DNA of 64,000 bases, taken from assembly GCF_963966145.1 (NCBI RefSeq), contig NC_091050.1:10726001-10790000 (forward strand), given 5' to 3'. The DNA comes from Tenebrio molitor (taxonomy: Eukaryota; Arthropoda; Insecta; Coleoptera; Tenebrionidae). Both the position numbers and the translations under genes were made by a program. The first letter of the stretch is position 1, and each line of letters begins with the position of its first letter. The notes beneath the pieces were generated by a model. The model made no database searches. It was not told the DNA's origin and saw nothing but the letters and a program-made list of their open reading frames with translations. Below, in pieces: positions 61,489 to 64,000 of the stretch.

Positions 61489-63060
61489 GATGTATTCCTG
61501 CTCATGTAGCGTAGTTTTGTTAAGTTTTTTAAGGTTTATTTATTATTAGGTGTAGTACTGAGGTAATACAGTGTGTTCAAGTTGGGACTGGACACGCGTT
61601 CGATCAAGAACATAATTTAATTTTTCTAAAGATACTCATTGCGATTTCGTTGAGATAATTTATTGATCTATTTATTGATAGTTATTTAATGAAAGTATTT
61701 TATGGAATTAACCGAATTTTGACTTAGACTGATCACGTATAAAGCAATACTATTTATGACTTGCACGAAATTGTCTAGACTTGTGTGTTTCATTTTTGTA
61801 TTTGAATGTTTTAGGAGAACGTATAGATCGTTCTCACGTTGTAGATTTTGTATTGAATGTGTTCTGCAGTTTATATACATTAACGTTATCGACATGTATC
61901 GATGGTACTCGACTGGACGCATCTTTAACTTCATATTGAGAAACTACATCCTCGTTCACGCCAAATTGTGACATTTCGGTTCGATTCGCTGCAAGCGTAG
62001 TTGCTTGATATGCTGTTAAATCCATAACTTACTTATGTTAGAATATATCCAAATAAGTATAAACCAAATAAGATCATCCTCTTCATGTATTGCTACTATT
62101 TATACATGTAAAGTTCAATGTATGTAATTGTATAAATCTAAATGGTGCTTGTGACTTGTTTAATTTAAGTGTGTATGAAATTCCTGGAGCTTAGCAGTGG
62201 AAAATTATTTGTCTGCTTGCACTTGAACAAAATCAGTATTAATTAAGTTGATTCGAATCGTAAATACTGTACATCATTGATCATTTCTTTATTATTACTA
62301 TTGTAAAAACATATTTTTGTATATTCGCCACGTGTAAATATGATTTATTTCAATTTTGGGTACCTACTTGAAATTAATGTAAATTTGTGTAAATTTCGAT
62401 TGTGAATATTTTTTAATTAGCGACGACACTTGCCTTGTACATAAAATTCATTTGTGTAGATTACATTTTTGCCTCCACAACACAACAACAGATCCTTCAC
62501 GTTTTTTTTTTGACAGTCTTGTTTTCGAGTTATTCCAGATAACACGCAATAGTATAATACGATTATTATTAATGTAGTATGTACTGTGTACAATAAGAAT
62601 TGTTTTTTATTGTTATTTAGTTGTATTCTTAAGTTATTTATTTCATCGATCCATTTCAAGATGCCTTTCTTTGTCTCGGCGGTTTCCAAATTTTCTAATC
62701 GAATAAATAGCGGTGTTTGCACATTTTGCATTTCAAAGTGGAAATTAGTTTAGGTGGGTACCTTCGTTTTGTTTTATTACAAAGGTATGATTTTATGACG
62801 TCTCATCATTTCAACCCTCTTCATTTCCTCCACATTATTTAAGTCGTAACGTGTTAGTCTTAGAACTGTTCGCTATTTATTTGTCGTAGTTGTTTATTTA
62901 TTCATTTGGAACTGTTACATTCAAAATATTTTGGTATATCTCGTGCATGTAAAAATGTTCATATGAGTATTAAAACATTAAATTTGCCAGTCGTATTTTT
63001 GTCAGGCCTTGCTCAATTTCAGACAATTTAAATAATAAAAAACTGTTGCATCATTTTGTG
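61489..63060 (+). other. Blimp-1: Blimp-1 3' UTR, AU-rich
   Basis: About 1.57 kb without a coding-like frame. It contains many ATTTA pentamers, clustered near 61525-61550, 61655-61690, 62630-62640 and 62870-62910. The likely end is set by AATAAA at 63034 with a GT-rich stretch downstream; ATTAAA at 62977 is an earlier alternative. AU-rich elements are known to promote rapid mRNA decay, which suits a pulse-type ecdysone-response repressor. The boundary is inferred. Confidence 0.6.
63034..63039 (+). terminator. Candidate polyadenylation signal AATAAA for Blimp-1
   Basis: A canonical AATAAA is followed within about 10-30 nt by a GT-rich segment (TGTTGCATCATTTTGTGATC), the usual layout of a cleavage and polyadenylation site. 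Choice among this site and ATTAAA 62977-62982 is not settled by sequence. Confidence 0.45.
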
Positions 63061-64000
63061 ATCAGTTTTTTGCAACAGAGTAAAGAGCAATGAAAACATC
63101 ATACGATGGAATGAAGAAAATCTATTCTTTGAAGCTGAAAATGTAGGTACTTTCGGATTCTCGTCTAAATGACGAAGAAAAGGAAAAGATAATGACTCAA
63201 AATGATTTATAAATTTGTAAATACGAGGTGTGTATATTATTAATTGGGTGAAACCATTTTATTAGTTATTTTTAATATTTTTAAATTTGAAAATTCAGGA
63301 ATAAGAAATTTACGATAATTAATTTAAAAAATGAAAATTATTTTTTCACTAATTTGAGACTTACAGGTGGACGACAGAAGCCACCTCGAGCTCTAGAGCG
63401 ATGATAATTATTATAAAATATAGTTGTTTTTTTTTGTCAAATATGAAAGAGTTTTTATTCTGTGTTAAGCGATGTTATAACAAGTCATTCTTTTATGTTC
63501 CAAAACGTTCTTTAAAAAAATATAAATTTACGGGACAGTTTGAAAATTAATTGTTATTTATCAGTTATGTGAAACAGTAGGTTGAGTTTATAAATTTTAA
63601 ACCTGTCAACGTGACATTTCAATGTAAAATAAATTATCCGTGTCATTTTGATTTAATAACTTTGAACATATCTAAGTATTGAAATATCAATAAAAATGCA
63701 AGATTAATCTAAGAAAACAGCACTGACAAGTTTAAAGTTTATTAAGACAGAGCCACTTGCGCAAATAATACCGCCTGAGCAACAATTACTGTTTGAATTG
63801 GCAATAAAAAATTTTACTTGAAATTGGCAAGACTGAGTTGCACATTTTCCTTGTTATCACTCGTTTGTTTTTTAAAATTCCCCATTTTTCAATAAAATGT
63901 TGCTTCGCATCACACAATTTTCAATTTTCGGCGATATATCAAACACGTCACCCGGTTATGTGACAAATTTAGCCAACAGGGACGCAAAAAAGTCACCATA
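63061..64000. other. AT-rich downstream flank of Blimp-1
   Basis: No coding frame. Further AATAAA motifs (near 63800 and 63890) could be distal polyadenylation sites. Confidence 0.35.

Noticed and set aside
1..64000. CRISPR array, operon or phage-type system
   Set aside because: No regularly spaced direct repeats, no closely packed gene run, and the gene structure is plainly eukaryotic.

Overview
This is an insect nuclear window: AT-rich, dense in short non-autonomous DNA transposons, with coding exons split by both tiny (49-75 bp) and multi-kilobase introns. A beetle is my best guess, but it rests on general genome style and is not proven. No bacterial, viral or organellar gene block is visible.

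One protein-coding gene is clear. It is the PR-domain zinc-finger repressor Blimp-1/PRDM1, on the + strand, with coding exons from about 49519 to 61488 and a 3' UTR probably ending just after 63039. The inferred protein has 859 residues: a three-residue first coding exon, an acidic N-terminal stretch, a PR/SET domain spread over four exons, a long Pro/Ser/Asn-rich linker, five zinc fingers (the last of C2HC type) and a short C-terminal exon 4 kb downstream. A GC- and CpG-rich block at 47.1-47.9 kb is the best candidate for the promoter and 5' UTR.

From 1 to about 47 kb I see no confident protein-coding gene. This stretch holds one intact tRNA-Lys(UUU) at 23940-24012, one exon-like open frame at 26330-26602 that I cannot identify, several GC-rich islands (around 8.6-10.2, 15.1-16.0, 19.7-20.7, 29.6-30.2, 35.6-39.6 and 43.8-44.9 kb) that could be enhancers or non-coding transcripts of the downstream gene, and many transposon remains.

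The mobile DNA falls into families recognisable inside the window. There are elements with a TA target duplication and long terminal inverted repeats (three copies plus a relic of one 420-470 bp family), a roughly 175-205 bp family with four copies or fragments, a roughly 340 bp family with two copies, two large fold-back elements carrying ATGACGTCAT palindromes, and several single elements. Three decayed pieces of Tc1/mariner-type transposase are present, at about 6190-6345, 14032-14140 and 32520-32625.

The points most worth checking are a symmetrical 48-nt microexon inside the PR domain, the tiny initiator exon preceded by a minimal uORF, an AU-rich 3' UTR suited to fast mRNA turnover, and a 20-bp perfect repeat with a YY1/Pho-like core found both near the tRNA and just upstream of the PR-domain exons. 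I found no evidence of an undescribed multi-gene system.
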